From Streptomyces adelaidensis (GTDB taxonomy: Bacteria; Actinomycetota; Actinomycetes; Streptomycetales; Streptomycetaceae), in NCBI RefSeq assembly GCF_016598475.1, contig NZ_JAEMUX010000034.1, positions 1 to 64,000 on the forward strand: a stretch of DNA of 64,000 nt, in the 5' to 3' direction. The notes beneath the pieces were generated by a model. The model did not search any database, had not been told where the DNA came from, and saw nothing but the letters and a program-made list of their open reading frames with translations. Of this stretch, positions 43,707 to 51,990 are shown one piece after another (the stretch's first letter is position 1; every line of letters starts with the position of its first letter). Both the position numbers and the translations under genes were made by a program.

Positions 43707-45635
43707 ATGTACACGAACACAGCACCGACCGACCCCAAAAATCCGACCGGTCCCCAAAACCTGTTCCTGCGTGAGGACACCGAGATCCAGGGCGATGTGC
43801 TCGCCGGGTTCAAGAAGGACCACATGCAGCTGGTCTTCCTCCGGTTCGAGGACCAGCAGTTGACGCGTACGTGGCTGAAACAACTCCGGCCGCTCATCGC
43901 CACCACCGGTCAGGTGGCGAAGTTCAACAGGGAGTTCTCCCGGGCCCGCTCGTACTCAGGTGGCGACGACCCGCAGAATTTGAACGCGCTGTGGTACGGC
44001 ATCAGCTTCACCTTCGCCGGTCTGCAGTTCCTCACCGGCAACAACCCGCTCCCCGGCATCGACAACAACAGCACCGACGGACCGCTGAAGGCCTTCGCGG
44101 AAGGGCCGGCCAAGCGCGCGGCGCAGCTGGGTGACACAGGGCAGAACGCTCCCCAGAACTGGCTCTTCGGCAACTTCGGCGGCGGCAGCGTCCACGCGGT
44201 GCTCACCGTCGCCGCCGACCAGCCGCACGTGCTGCGGGCCACCCTGGGAGACGTACGCCAGGACCTCGCCCGCGCCAAGATCGTGACCGTCTACGAGCAG
44301 GACGGCGCCACCCTCGAAGGCCCCCGCCGGGGTCGGGAGCACTTCGGTTTCAAGGACGGCGTCAGCGAGCCCGCGATCAAGTACCTCGACGAGCCCGACC
44401 CCAAGAACGCGGTCTACGAGAAGGGCCACCCCGGCACCATCCTGATCAACCCCGGTGAGTTCGTCGTAGGGCTGGAGCGGGAGCGCCCGCACCCCCTGCC
44501 GTACCCGGAGTGGGCGCATAAGGGCTCCTTCCAGGTGGTGCGCCGACTGGCCCAGGACGTCCCCGGCTGGTGGGCCGGCGTGGCCGCCCAGCTGAAGGTG
44601 CTGAAGGAGGCGAAGGCCGCGCCCCAGGAGGCGACGACCGAGTGGCTGGCGGCCCGGCTCGTCGGACGCTGGCGCACCGGGACCCCCGTGGCGAAGTGTC
44701 CGCACGCCGACATGTCGTACAACGCGGAGGCGTCGAACGACAACCTGATCTCGTTCAGGGACGACCCCGACGGAAAGGTCACCCCGCTCTGGTCCCATCT
44801 GCGCAAGACCAATCCCAGGGACGGCTTCAAGGACCCGAGGACCGGCCAGTTCGTCGAGGACACGAAGTTCAACCACCGCCGGATCATGCGCCGCGGCATT
44901 CCGTACGGGCTGCCGTTCGACCCGTCGGCCTCGGCCCTCAACGGCCCGGACGGGCCCCGGGGTCTGGTCTTCGTCTCCTACCAGGCCGACCTCTACCGGC
45001 AGTTCGAGTTCATCCAGCGGGACTGGATGAACGACGAGACGTTCCCCAGGCCCAACCCCAACACCCACCACGAGCAGATCGACCCCGGCCCGCACCCCGC
45101 CGGCTCCGACACCGTGGCGGGCGAGGAGACGGTGGTGTCCTGGGAACGCCCGGACGGCCAGGGTGAGCCGGTCCCGCTGAGCTTCTCCCAGTTCGTACGG
45201 ACCGAGGGAGCGGTGTACGCCTTCATGCCGTCGATCTCGGTCATCGACCAGCTGGCAGAGGGCCGGATGAACACCAACATGGTGGTCCACGGGAACACGG
45301 TGTTCACCTCCGACAGCTTCGACAACACCGAGCGGGACACCGTCGACTCGGGCACGGTGCGGCTCTTCCTGACGGAGAAGGGCGACCTTCAGGTCATCGG
45401 CAGCGGGGACAACAAGGTCCGCTGGTCGGCGAAGACCTCCGCCGGCCCGAAGGCGCAGGCGTGGTTCAAGGACGGGGAGCTCTTCGTCATCGATCCGCAG
45501 AACAGGGACAAGAAGCTCTTCAGTTCCGGCACCGCGGGCAACGCGGAGGCCAAGCTCGTCGTCCAGGCCGACGGGAACGTGGTGATCTACAACAAGGACA
45601 AGGCGATCTGGCACACCGACACCGTCGGCCGCTGA
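43707..45635 (+). CDS. DyP-type heme peroxidase with C-terminal bulb-type lectin domain
   Basis: A 642-residue fusion. Residues 1 to about 515 are a DyP peroxidase of the long C/D type: GxxDG motif in HFGFKDGVSEPAI with the distal Asp, the proximal heme His in WSHLRKTNPRD, then HRRIMRRGIPYG. Residues about 530-642 look like a monocot-mannose-binding (bulb) lectin; QADGNVVIY fits the sugar-binding pattern QxDxNxVxY exactly. No Sec or Tat signal is evident at the N-terminus. GGAGG precedes the ATG. The divergent copper oxidase would supply H2O2, and the lectin could hold the peroxidase at a glycan. Confidence 0.88.
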   Translation: MYTNTAPTDPKNPTGPQNLFLREDTEIQGDVLAGFKKDHMQLVFLRFEDQQLTRTWLKQLRPLIATTGQVAKFNREFSRARSYSGGDDPQNLNALWYGISFTFAGLQFLTGNNPLPGIDNNSTDGPLKAFAEGPAKRAAQLGDTGQNAPQNWLFGNFGGGSVHAVLTVAADQPHVLRATLGDVRQDLARAKIVTVYEQDGATLEGPRRGREHFGFKDGVSEPAIKYLDEPDPKNAVYEKGHPGTILINPGEFVVGLERERPHPLPYPEWAHKGSFQVVRRLAQDVPGWWAGVAAQLKVLKEAKAAPQEATTEWLAARLVGRWRTGTPVAKCPHADMSYNAEASNDNLISFRDDPDGKVTPLWSHLRKTNPRDGFKDPRTGQFVEDTKFNHRRIMRRGIPYGLPFDPSASALNGPDGPRGLVFVSYQADLYRQFEFIQRDWMNDETFPRPNPNTHHEQIDPGPHPAGSDTVAGEETVVSWERPDGQGEPVPLSFSQFVRTEGAVYAFMPSISVIDQLAEGRMNTNMVVHGNTVFTSDSFDNTERDTVDSGTVRLFLTEKGDLQVIGSGDNKVRWSAKTSAGPKAQAWFKDGELFVIDPQNRDKKLFSSGTAGNAEAKLVVQADGNVVIYNKDKAIWHTDTVGR

Positions 45636-45659
45636 CGCCTTCCTCCACACCGGTCGTCC

Positions 45660-45693
45660 GACACCGCCCGCCCCACGTGGGGCGGGCGGTGTC
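45660..45693. terminator. 34-bp perfect palindrome between converging genes
   Basis: The arm GACACCGCCCGCCCCAC is directly followed by its complement. It separates the DyP peroxidase gene from the methyltransferase gene and overlaps the latter's stop codon. Confidence 0.8.
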
Positions 45694-46432
45694 AGTCCGC
45701 GGGGCCGAGCAGACAGCAGTGCTGCCGCTCCGGCGCCGCCGGGGGCCGTACCTCGGCGGCCGGGAACAGCGACCTGGTGTGGTCAGGGCTCCACAGGACG
45801 TCGTACCGTCCGCACGGGCCGTTCGGGACATGCTCGTCGAGCAGCAGGGTGTCGTCCACGACCGTGCACCTGGGCGCCTTGCCCGCCCGCTCGACGACGG
45901 GCTCCAAGTGCGCCGGCACCGGGGGCGGCTCCGCCGTGTTCCCCAGGGAACGGCTGCTCAGCCGCCACCGCACATTGGACTTCTGCCCCTCGCCCCGCGG
46001 CGCCCATCCCGGGGCGATGAAGGTGAACGCGAGCAGGCCGTCGTCGGTCAGCATCGACCGCAGCGCACGCACCAGTTCAACCGTCTCGTCGTCCGGTGTG
46101 TGGGTGAAGACGGAGTACGCGAGTACGTAGTCGAAACGCGTCCCCAGGTCGGGCAGCGCGAGCCCGGGGATGCCCGCGGGGTTGAACTGCGGGTTGTACC
46201 GGTCGTAGCGGACCCAGTGCGCTTCCGGCCTGCGTCGCCTGCCCTCCTCGATCGCGTCCCGCGCCACGTCCACACACCAGTAGAGCGACGGCTGGATCCG
46301 TCCCGCGGCCTCTTCCAGGAGCACACCGACGTTCCCGCCGAAGTCCAGCACTGTGCGCCCGGACCAGTCCGGATGACCGAGCTGGGTGTCGAAGTAGGCG
46401 AACTGGCCCTTCTTCGTGGAAGTGAAGGACAT
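45692..46432 (-). CDS. SAM-dependent methyltransferase
   Basis: A 246-residue class I methyltransferase: motif I VLDFGGNVGVLLEEA, motif II/III region FDYVLAYSVFTHTP, then LRSMLTDDGLLAFTFIAPG. It would transfer a methyl group from SAM to a small molecule. It is the last gene of an eight-gene minus-strand operon, 6 bp after the P450. The target cannot be predicted; O- or N-methylation late in a biosynthetic route is likely. Confidence 0.85.
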   Translation of the reverse strand: MSFTSTKKGQFAYFDTQLGHPDWSGRTVLDFGGNVGVLLEEAAGRIQPSLYWCVDVARDAIEEGRRRRPEAHWVRYDRYNPQFNPAGIPGLALPDLGTRFDYVLAYSVFTHTPDDETVELVRALRSMLTDDGLLAFTFIAPGWAPRGEGQKSNVRWRLSSRSLGNTAEPPPVPAHLEPVVERAGKAPRCTVVDDTLLLDEHVPNGPCGRYDVLWSPDHTRSLFPAAEVRPPAAPERQHCCLLGPAD

Positions 46433-46438
46433 GGGCGC

Positions 46439-47638
46439 TCACCAGGTGACGGGGAGAGCGGCGAGCGACTGCAGGCGGCGGTGTTCCTTCCAGTCGGCGG
46501 ACGCCTCGGGGTCCGCCGGGCGCAGCCCGGGAAAACGGGACAGCAGCGAGGTGAGGCCGATCCGCAGCTCCGCCCGCGCCAGATGGGACGCCAGACAGCG
46601 GTGGATGCCATGGCCGAAGGCCACATGCGGATTGGGGTCACGGCCCAGATCGAGGAGTTCGGGGTCGGCGAAGGCGTCCGGGTCGTGGTTGGCGGAGTTG
46701 AGGGAGGCCACGACGGACTCTCCGGCGCGGACGGTGACCCCGGCGAGGTCGACGTCCTCGGTGGCCACCCGGATCTGACCGTCCCGCAGCACCAGGTGGT
46801 AGCGCAGGAGTTCCTCCACCGCGCTCTGGACCAGCGCCGGGTCGTCCCTCAGCCCGGCGAGGTCGGTGGGCCGGTGCAGCAGCGTGCGCAGGGCGGCGGC
46901 CAGGGCGCTGGTCACCACCGTATGGCCCGCGAAGAGCAGACTGACGCCCATCCCGGTCAGCTCGGCGTCGGAGAGCGCGCCCCGCTCGTCGTGTGCCGTG
47001 ACCAGGGCGCTGAACAGATCGTCGCCGGGTGCCGCGCGCCGGGAGTCCGTCAGGGTGGCCAGGTAGTCGCTCATCTCCCGCTGTGCCGCCGTGATCCGCT
47101 CCAGAGGGCCTTGGCCGTTCATCCTGTCCACCAGGGCCAGGATCAGGTCGCTGTCCTCGACCGGAACACCCAGCCAGACGCAGATCACGGCCATGGGCAG
47201 GGGGCGGGCGAAGTCGGCCACCAGGTCGGCGGGCGGGCCGGTCTCGGCCATGTCGCCGAGCAGCCCGTCCGTGATGCTCTGGATCAGCGGCAGCGAGCGC
47301 TGGACCTGCCGGGCCCTGAACTCCGGCATGACCAGCCGGCGCAGCCGGGCGTGGTCGGGCGGCTCGGTGTCCCGCAGGAGGGAGACGTCGGGCGGGAACG
47401 GGGTGGTGAACAGCCGGGGGGCGTCGGGCGCGGTGTTGGCCGTCACGCTGAACCGCCGGTCGCGGAGCACCCGGCGTACGTCCTCGTACCGGGTCACCAG
47501 CCACACCTCGTGTCCGCTGGCGATGACCACTCTGGTCGCCGGTTCGTTCTCGCGCAGCCAGGCCAGCCTCTCGAACACCTCGGAGTGGACACGGGTGTCG
47601 AAGGGGAAGGCGAAGGGCCGGTGGTCCGGGACGGGCAT
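46439..47638 (-). CDS. cytochrome P450 with atypical I-helix
   Basis: A 399-residue P450: ExxR in EELLRY, heme loop FGHGIHRCLAS. The I-helix reads FAGHTVVTSAL, so the usual acid-alcohol pair (D/E-T) is replaced by T-V. That changes proton delivery and is seen in some specialised biosynthetic P450s. No ferredoxin gene is adjacent. The ATG at 47638 follows GGAGGG. It lies between a flavoprotein and a methyltransferase in the same operon. Confidence 0.9.
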   Translation of the reverse strand: MPVPDHRPFAFPFDTRVHSEVFERLAWLRENEPATRVVIASGHEVWLVTRYEDVRRVLRDRRFSVTANTAPDAPRLFTTPFPPDVSLLRDTEPPDHARLRRLVMPEFRARQVQRSLPLIQSITDGLLGDMAETGPPADLVADFARPLPMAVICVWLGVPVEDSDLILALVDRMNGQGPLERITAAQREMSDYLATLTDSRRAAPGDDLFSALVTAHDERGALSDAELTGMGVSLLFAGHTVVTSALAAALRTLLHRPTDLAGLRDDPALVQSAVEELLRYHLVLRDGQIRVATEDVDLAGVTVRAGESVVASLNSANHDPDAFADPELLDLGRDPNPHVAFGHGIHRCLASHLARAELRIGLTSLLSRFPGLRPADPEASADWKEHRRLQSLAALPVTW

Positions 47639-47659
47639 CGCGGTCCCTCCTCACTCGAC

Positions 47660-48901
47660 TCAGGGTTTGTGGAAGGACGGGTCGTGGTCCTCGCCGAGCG
47701 CGGCGCGGCCGATGGTGGCGAGGATGTGGTCGTCGTTGTCGTGGCGCTGGTAGAAGGTCAGATCGCGCAGGATCCGTTCGACCGGGCTGGGGCGGACCAG
47801 ACTGCGGGCGCCGCAGGCACGGATGCAGTGGTGCACGGTCTCCTCCGCCAGGTGCTCCACGACATGCCGGGCCTTGCTGCCGGCGAGCCCGGCCTCCTCC
47901 ACCCGGCCCTCGTCCCACAGCGCGGCGACATGGCGCAGCCACAGCCGGGCGGTGTCCACGTTGACCGCCATGCTGCCCGCCCGCTGCCGTACGTACGGGT
48001 CGGCCCCCTTGCCCTGCTTCCTGAGGTACTCCAGCCCGTAGGCGCACGCGGCCTGGGCAGCGCCCAGGAAGCTGGAGGCGTAATGGGGGACGAACGCGGC
48101 CTGCCACCGCCCGGTGAGATAGCTGCCGGGTGTGCCGAGGAGATGGTCGCGGGGGATGAACGTGTCGTCGAACCGCACCAGGTGGCTGACCGTCGCGCGC
48201 ATGCCCACCGGGTCCCACCACGAGCTGTCGACGCTCACCGTCGGGTCGGACAGCTCGCAGGCGAGCATGAGCAGTCCGCTGCCCGCCGCCCGGCCGTTCG
48301 GGGCGGCCTGCGCGTGCCGGGCTCCGCCCGGTCCGGCGGGATCGACGAAGAGGATCGCCCACTGGGCGCCCGTGGCACTGGTGGCGAACGCCTTGGTGCC
48401 CCGTACGGTCCAACCGCCCTCGACGGGGGTGAGGGTGGTGCCGAAGCGGCCGGCCTCCCCGGGCTTGGGGGCCCGGGGCTCGCCGCTCCAGGCCACCCAT
48501 TTCTCCCCCCGCTCGACGACGCCCGTGAACCAGCGCCGCTTCTGCTCGGGCGTTCCCAGGGCGTCGATGAGCACCAGGGAGTTGGCGTGTCCTTCCCAGC
48601 AGCGCGCCAGCGAGAGGTCCGCCGAGGCCAGGGTGGTGGTCAGCTCCCACAGGGGCAGCGTGTTGCGCTGCTGCGGACCGAAGCCCAGTCCGCCGTACTC
48701 GCGCGGCGCGGCGGCCGCCAGCAGACCGGCGGCGAAGAGGTCGTCGAAGTCCTCGGCGGGGAAGGCCGCCCTGCGGTCGTAGTCGTCGGCGCGGGCGGAG
48801 AACGTCTCCGTGGCCAACTTCCGCGCGGTGTCGAGGGCGGCGCGTTGCCCGGGAACCGGACTGTGCGGCTCGCGGTAGCCGTGCATCAGGTCGCCGGTCA
48901 T
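47660..48901 (-). CDS. acyl-CoA-dehydrogenase-fold flavoprotein, possible monooxygenase
   Basis: A 413-residue protein with the fold of acyl-CoA dehydrogenases (FPAEDFDDLFAAGLLAAAAP, WSGEPRAPKPGEAGRFG) and the C-terminal type-2 domain with FYQRHDNDDHILATIGRA. Neither catalytic Glu position of true dehydrogenases is filled, and the pattern matches group-D flavin monooxygenases (nitrososynthase/DszC-like). I infer an oxygenase or N-hydroxylase. The ATG at 48901 lies 1 bp after the preceding stop. Confidence 0.75.
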   Translation of the reverse strand: MTGDLMHGYREPHSPVPGQRAALDTARKLATETFSARADDYDRRAAFPAEDFDDLFAAGLLAAAAPREYGGLGFGPQQRNTLPLWELTTTLASADLSLARCWEGHANSLVLIDALGTPEQKRRWFTGVVERGEKWVAWSGEPRAPKPGEAGRFGTTLTPVEGGWTVRGTKAFATSATGAQWAILFVDPAGPGGARHAQAAPNGRAAGSGLLMLACELSDPTVSVDSSWWDPVGMRATVSHLVRFDDTFIPRDHLLGTPGSYLTGRWQAAFVPHYASSFLGAAQAACAYGLEYLRKQGKGADPYVRQRAGSMAVNVDTARLWLRHVAALWDEGRVEEAGLAGSKARHVVEHLAEETVHHCIRACGARSLVRPSPVERILRDLTFYQRHDNDDHILATIGRAALGEDHDPSFHKP

Positions 48902-48902
48902 G

Positions 48903-49313
48903 TCAGAGGAGCCCTTCACGAGGTTCGGACGGCTGTGCGAGTCCTGGCCGGTAGTAGTGGGCGCGGTACATCACGGGCGGCACCCGCGGGTCGTCGGGGT
49001 GGGCCGTGTGGACGTCGATGGTGAGCAGGCCGCGGTTGAGGTAGCCGCAGAGGACAGTGTCCAGGGTCCCGAGCCGGCCCTCGGCGAGGAAGCCCACGGC
49101 CGGCCCGTCGCCGCCCGCGTCCACCAGGGGCGTGGCCGCGAGCGTGGTGCGGGTCCCGGCGGCGCCGGGGCCGTCCTCGGCGATACTGAGCGCGAGTCGG
49201 CCCTTGTCCGGTCTGGCGTCGACGGACCGGATGCCGGTGGCCGCGGTGTCGAAGTTGACCCATCCGCCGGTGAGATCGGCCAGGTCGTCCGGGTCGGTCG
49301 GCGGTGCCGTCAT
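48903..49313 (-). CDS. small conserved protein, paralogue of the next gene (lipocalin-like?)
   Basis: A 136-residue protein starting TAPPTDPDDLADLTGGWVNFDT. It shares with its upstream neighbour the pattern G-W-x-N-x-D near the start, a central hydrophobic strand (VGFLAEGRLGTLDTVLCGYLN) and a similar length, so the two look like an old tandem duplication. The alternating strands suggest a small beta-barrel. The ATG at 49313 overlaps the neighbour's stop (ATGA). I do not recognise the family. Confidence 0.65.
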   Translation of the reverse strand: MTAPPTDPDDLADLTGGWVNFDTAATGIRSVDARPDKGRLALSIAEDGPGAAGTRTTLAATPLVDAGGDGPAVGFLAEGRLGTLDTVLCGYLNRGLLTIDVHTAHPDDPRVPPVMYRAHYYRPGLAQPSEPREGLL

Positions 49314-49732
49314 GTGCCCTCCCGGAAACGGTGGAAGAAGGAGCGGGTCCACTCGCCGGGGCGCTCGCCGTCGAGGGGGATCCGGGACGCGGTGACCACC
49401 AGGATTCCCGTCTTGTGGTAGGCGGAGAGAACCGTGCGGGACCCGTCGAGTTCGTAGACGGCGGTGAACGACCAGACGACGGACGGCGCGCCGGGCGCGG
49501 TGTGGACGGCCGCCGGTACCTCGCCCCAGTCGCGCGTCCGAAGCGGCTCGCTGCCGATGGCCCGTACGGAGAGACTCGTTCCGCCGTCGGTGACGGTCAG
49601 CCGGAGAGGGCCCTTGGAGACCGCTCCGCGGTCGGTGTTGAGCCAGTCGCCCAACAGGGCCGAGACATCCGGACGGTCCGGTGGGACCGGCCCGGCCGGG
49701 GGCGGCGCGGGGGCCGCCGAGCTGGTGGTCAT
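49310..49732 (-). CDS. small conserved protein, paralogue of the preceding gene
   Basis: A 140-residue protein: a Pro-rich N-terminus (APAPPPAGPVPPDRPD), then LLGDWLNTDRGAVSKGPLRL, VWSFTAVYELDGSRTVLSAY and a basic end (RSFFHRFREGT). It resembles its downstream paralogue in motif order. Both may bind a pathway intermediate or form a heterodimer. It overlaps the neighbouring genes by 4 bp on both sides (49310-49313 and 49729-49732). Confidence 0.65.
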   Translation of the reverse strand: MTTSSAAPAPPPAGPVPPDRPDVSALLGDWLNTDRGAVSKGPLRLTVTDGGTSLSVRAIGSEPLRTRDWGEVPAAVHTAPGAPSVVWSFTAVYELDGSRTVLSAYHKTGILVVTASRIPLDGERPGEWTRSFFHRFREGT

Positions 49733-51291
49733 GAGGTGCTCTCCCTTCCGGAGAGGTTCGCCGTGAGGTCCTGACGGGAGCACAGGGAGCGCAGCGGTAG
49801 GCCGGGAGGCATCGGATGGCCGGTCAGCAGCCGGAACTGCTCCTGGACCTCGATGAGCAGCACCTCCCAGCCGTCGATGCCGAGCAGCCCGCGCACGCGT
49901 GCCTCCGCCATCAAAGGGGTGGGCGGATCCCGGTACGCCATCTCCAGCACGACGGCGTCGGGGTCGGCCGTCACGACGGGAAAGGGCGGCCGCTCCACCA
50001 GCGGTGTGGCCTGGACCAGCACGTCGTAGCCGGTGGCGCTGAACCCGGACAGCGGCAGGTACGGGACACGCATCCGCTGTGCGGCGTCCCGGCCGCGTGC
50101 GTGCCCCCGGTTGACGAGCGTCACCTGAGCCCCGGCGCTCCGCAGGGCCAGCGCGACCGCCCGCCCGGCGCCGCCGCATCCGACGACGGCCGCCCGAAGT
50201 CCCGCCGGGTGGATGCCGTTCCGCGTCAGTGCGTGCAGGGCGCCGACCGTGTCGGTGGTGTCGGCCCGCCAGAGCCCGTCCTGCCGCCAGATGAGGTTCG
50301 CCGCGCCGCACGACAGGGCCGTCGTGCTCGGCACGTCCGCCAGGTCGAGGGCGGTCTCCTTGTAGGGGGCGGTCACGGTCAGCCCCCGTACGGGCAGTCC
50401 GCTCTCCTCCCCGAAGCGGACGGCCGCCCTGAAGAACGGTGCGAGGGCCGGTGCCGGGAAGGGGAGATACAGCGCGGGCAGACCCAGGGCGCGCAGGGCC
50501 GCGTTGTGCAGGCGCGGCGACAGCGAACGTCCGGGGTCGCGGCCCACGATCCCGTAGAGGCCGCGCAGCCGGGGGAGCTCCGGCAGGCCGTAGTCGGTCA
50601 TGAGTTGTCCGAGGCTCGGCATGCCGTCCGGGCCCGGCACGGAGATCCGTCCGAACACCACGGGTGCGCCCAGCCAGGGGGCCAGGATCCGGGTCCAGGT
50701 TCCGGCGGTGCCGGACGCGAAGGCGGTCACGTCGTCGCGCCCGAGGCCGGCCAGCATCAGGGGCGCCGCCGTGCTGTCGTGCTCCTGGTCCAGAGGTCCG
50801 GGTCGGGCGGCGAGGAGGTACAGCGCCGCGGGGACGGAGCTCAGCGAGGCGAGTCGTACCCGCAGGGCGGCGTGGCCGTCGGTGCCCCTCCCGGCCGGGA
50901 GCGTCCCGTGCCAGGAGACGCGCCGCCGCCGTGCGGGAACGGCGGCCAGCAGCTCCGGCCGTGCCAGATCGTGGGGCCATTCGAGATCGACCAGGTCGTA
51001 GTGGTCGGCCGCGCGCAGCAGCCGTGTGAGCCGCTCGGCCGGGCCCGCATCGCAGACGCCGCCGTGTGCCCGGGTGCGCAGACAGTACGTCAGGGTGCCC
51101 GGGAAGTGCTTGCGCAGGCGGCCGGGGTCGGGGTCGCCGACCAGGTCCGCCCGTACCTCCACGGCCTCGGCGATCCCGTCGAGGTCGCGCAGCCGGGCTC
51201 TGCCGAGATCGTCGGGTTCGGTGGCCACGGCCACCAGCCGGGCCCGGGGCACGGCGCCGGCCTGACCGTCTCTTCCTGAGGTCAGCTCCAC
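49729..51291 (-). CDS. 3-dehydroquinate dehydratase (type I-like) / shikimate dehydrogenase fusion
   Basis: A 520-residue two-domain protein. Residues about 15-230 follow type I dehydroquinate dehydratases (VEVRADLV, YDLVDLEW, VSWHGTLP with the His), but the Schiff-base Lys position reads Arg (ALRVRLASLSS), so this domain may be inactive. Residues about 240-520 are a shikimate dehydrogenase (YGIVGRDPGRSLSPRLHN, LTVTAPYKETALD with the Lys, ADTTDTVG with the Asp, VVGCGGAGRA). Such fusions are the rule in plants but uncommon in actinomycetes. The GTG at 51291 follows GGAG and overlaps the nitroreductase stop. It lies in a biosynthetic operon. Confidence 0.85.
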   Translation of the reverse strand: MELTSGRDGQAGAVPRARLVAVATEPDDLGRARLRDLDGIAEAVEVRADLVGDPDPGRLRKHFPGTLTYCLRTRAHGGVCDAGPAERLTRLLRAADHYDLVDLEWPHDLARPELLAAVPARRRRVSWHGTLPAGRGTDGHAALRVRLASLSSVPAALYLLAARPGPLDQEHDSTAAPLMLAGLGRDDVTAFASGTAGTWTRILAPWLGAPVVFGRISVPGPDGMPSLGQLMTDYGLPELPRLRGLYGIVGRDPGRSLSPRLHNAALRALGLPALYLPFPAPALAPFFRAAVRFGEESGLPVRGLTVTAPYKETALDLADVPSTTALSCGAANLIWRQDGLWRADTTDTVGALHALTRNGIHPAGLRAAVVGCGGAGRAVALALRSAGAQVTLVNRGHARGRDAAQRMRVPYLPLSGFSATGYDVLVQATPLVERPPFPVVTADPDAVVLEMAYRDPPTPLMAEARVRGLLGIDGWEVLLIEVQEQFRLLTGHPMPPGLPLRSLCSRQDLTANLSGRESTS

Positions 51292-51983
51292 CGGACGTAC
51301 TCCTCCAGGCCGGCCCGCCGCGGGACGAACCGGTTGACCGGGGCCGTCTCGTCGGGGTGACCGACGGCCAGGGTGCAGACGATGATCCGGTCGGCGTCGA
51401 TGTCCAGCTTCCGGCGGAGGGCGTCCGCGTAACCCGCGACGCTGAACTGCGGACAGCTGCCGAGCCCTCGGGCGACCAGTCCGAGCATGGTGTTCTGCAG
51501 GAAGAGGCCGGTCTCCAGGAAGGTTGCGGGCACCGCGTCGGCGGGGAGGTGGCAGACAAGGGCGGCCGGCGCGCCGTAGAAGCGCAGGTTGTCGCGGAGA
51601 TGGGCGCGGCCGGCCGTGGTGTCGTCGGGGGCGTGGCCCTTGGCGCGCAGCACTCCGGAGAGGGCCGTGCGGGCGCGCTCCGCCGCGGTGTCGTCGAGAG
51701 TCGGCGGCCGGTTGGCGTAGTCCGGCCGGGGGGATTCGCCGCGGTCGAAGGCTTCGCGGAGGGTGCGGGTCAGCGCGTCCAGGGTGGTGCCGGTCACCAC
51801 GGTCACCCGCCACGGCTGGATATTGCGGCTGGAGGGGGCCTGCCCTGCGGCGAGGAGCACCTCCGCCAGGACGTCCCGGGGCACGGGCCGGTCGAGAAAG
51901 GCCCGCTTGCAGTGCCGGGACGCGATCAGGGACAGGCCGTCGTACACGGGGTCGGTGTGAGCCGTCACGGGCGCCTCGCTCAT
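51282..51983 (-). CDS. nitroreductase-family FMN protein
   Basis: A 233-residue protein of the nitroreductase superfamily: N-terminal RHCKRAFLDRPV, FMN-binding APSSRNIQPWRV, GLFLQNTMLGLVARGLGSCPQ and the C-terminal RRAGLEEYVRW. Members reduce nitro groups, quinones or enones, and some oxidise peptide azolines. The ATG at 51983 lies 7 bp after the stop of the membrane-phosphatase gene. Its role in the cluster is presumably a redox tailoring step. Confidence 0.85.
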   Translation of the reverse strand: MSEAPVTAHTDPVYDGLSLIASRHCKRAFLDRPVPRDVLAEVLLAAGQAPSSRNIQPWRVTVVTGTTLDALTRTLREAFDRGESPRPDYANRPPTLDDTAAERARTALSGVLRAKGHAPDDTTAGRAHLRDNLRFYGAPAALVCHLPADAVPATFLETGLFLQNTMLGLVARGLGSCPQFSVAGYADALRRKLDIDADRIIVCTLAVGHPDETAPVNRFVPRRAGLEEYVRWS

Positions 51984-51990
51984 CCGCGCC

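Noticed and set aside
45461..49024. A 1187-codon open frame on the plus strand
   Set aside because: It is antisense to the methyltransferase, P450 and flavoprotein genes, which have full family motifs; the frame is a GC shadow.
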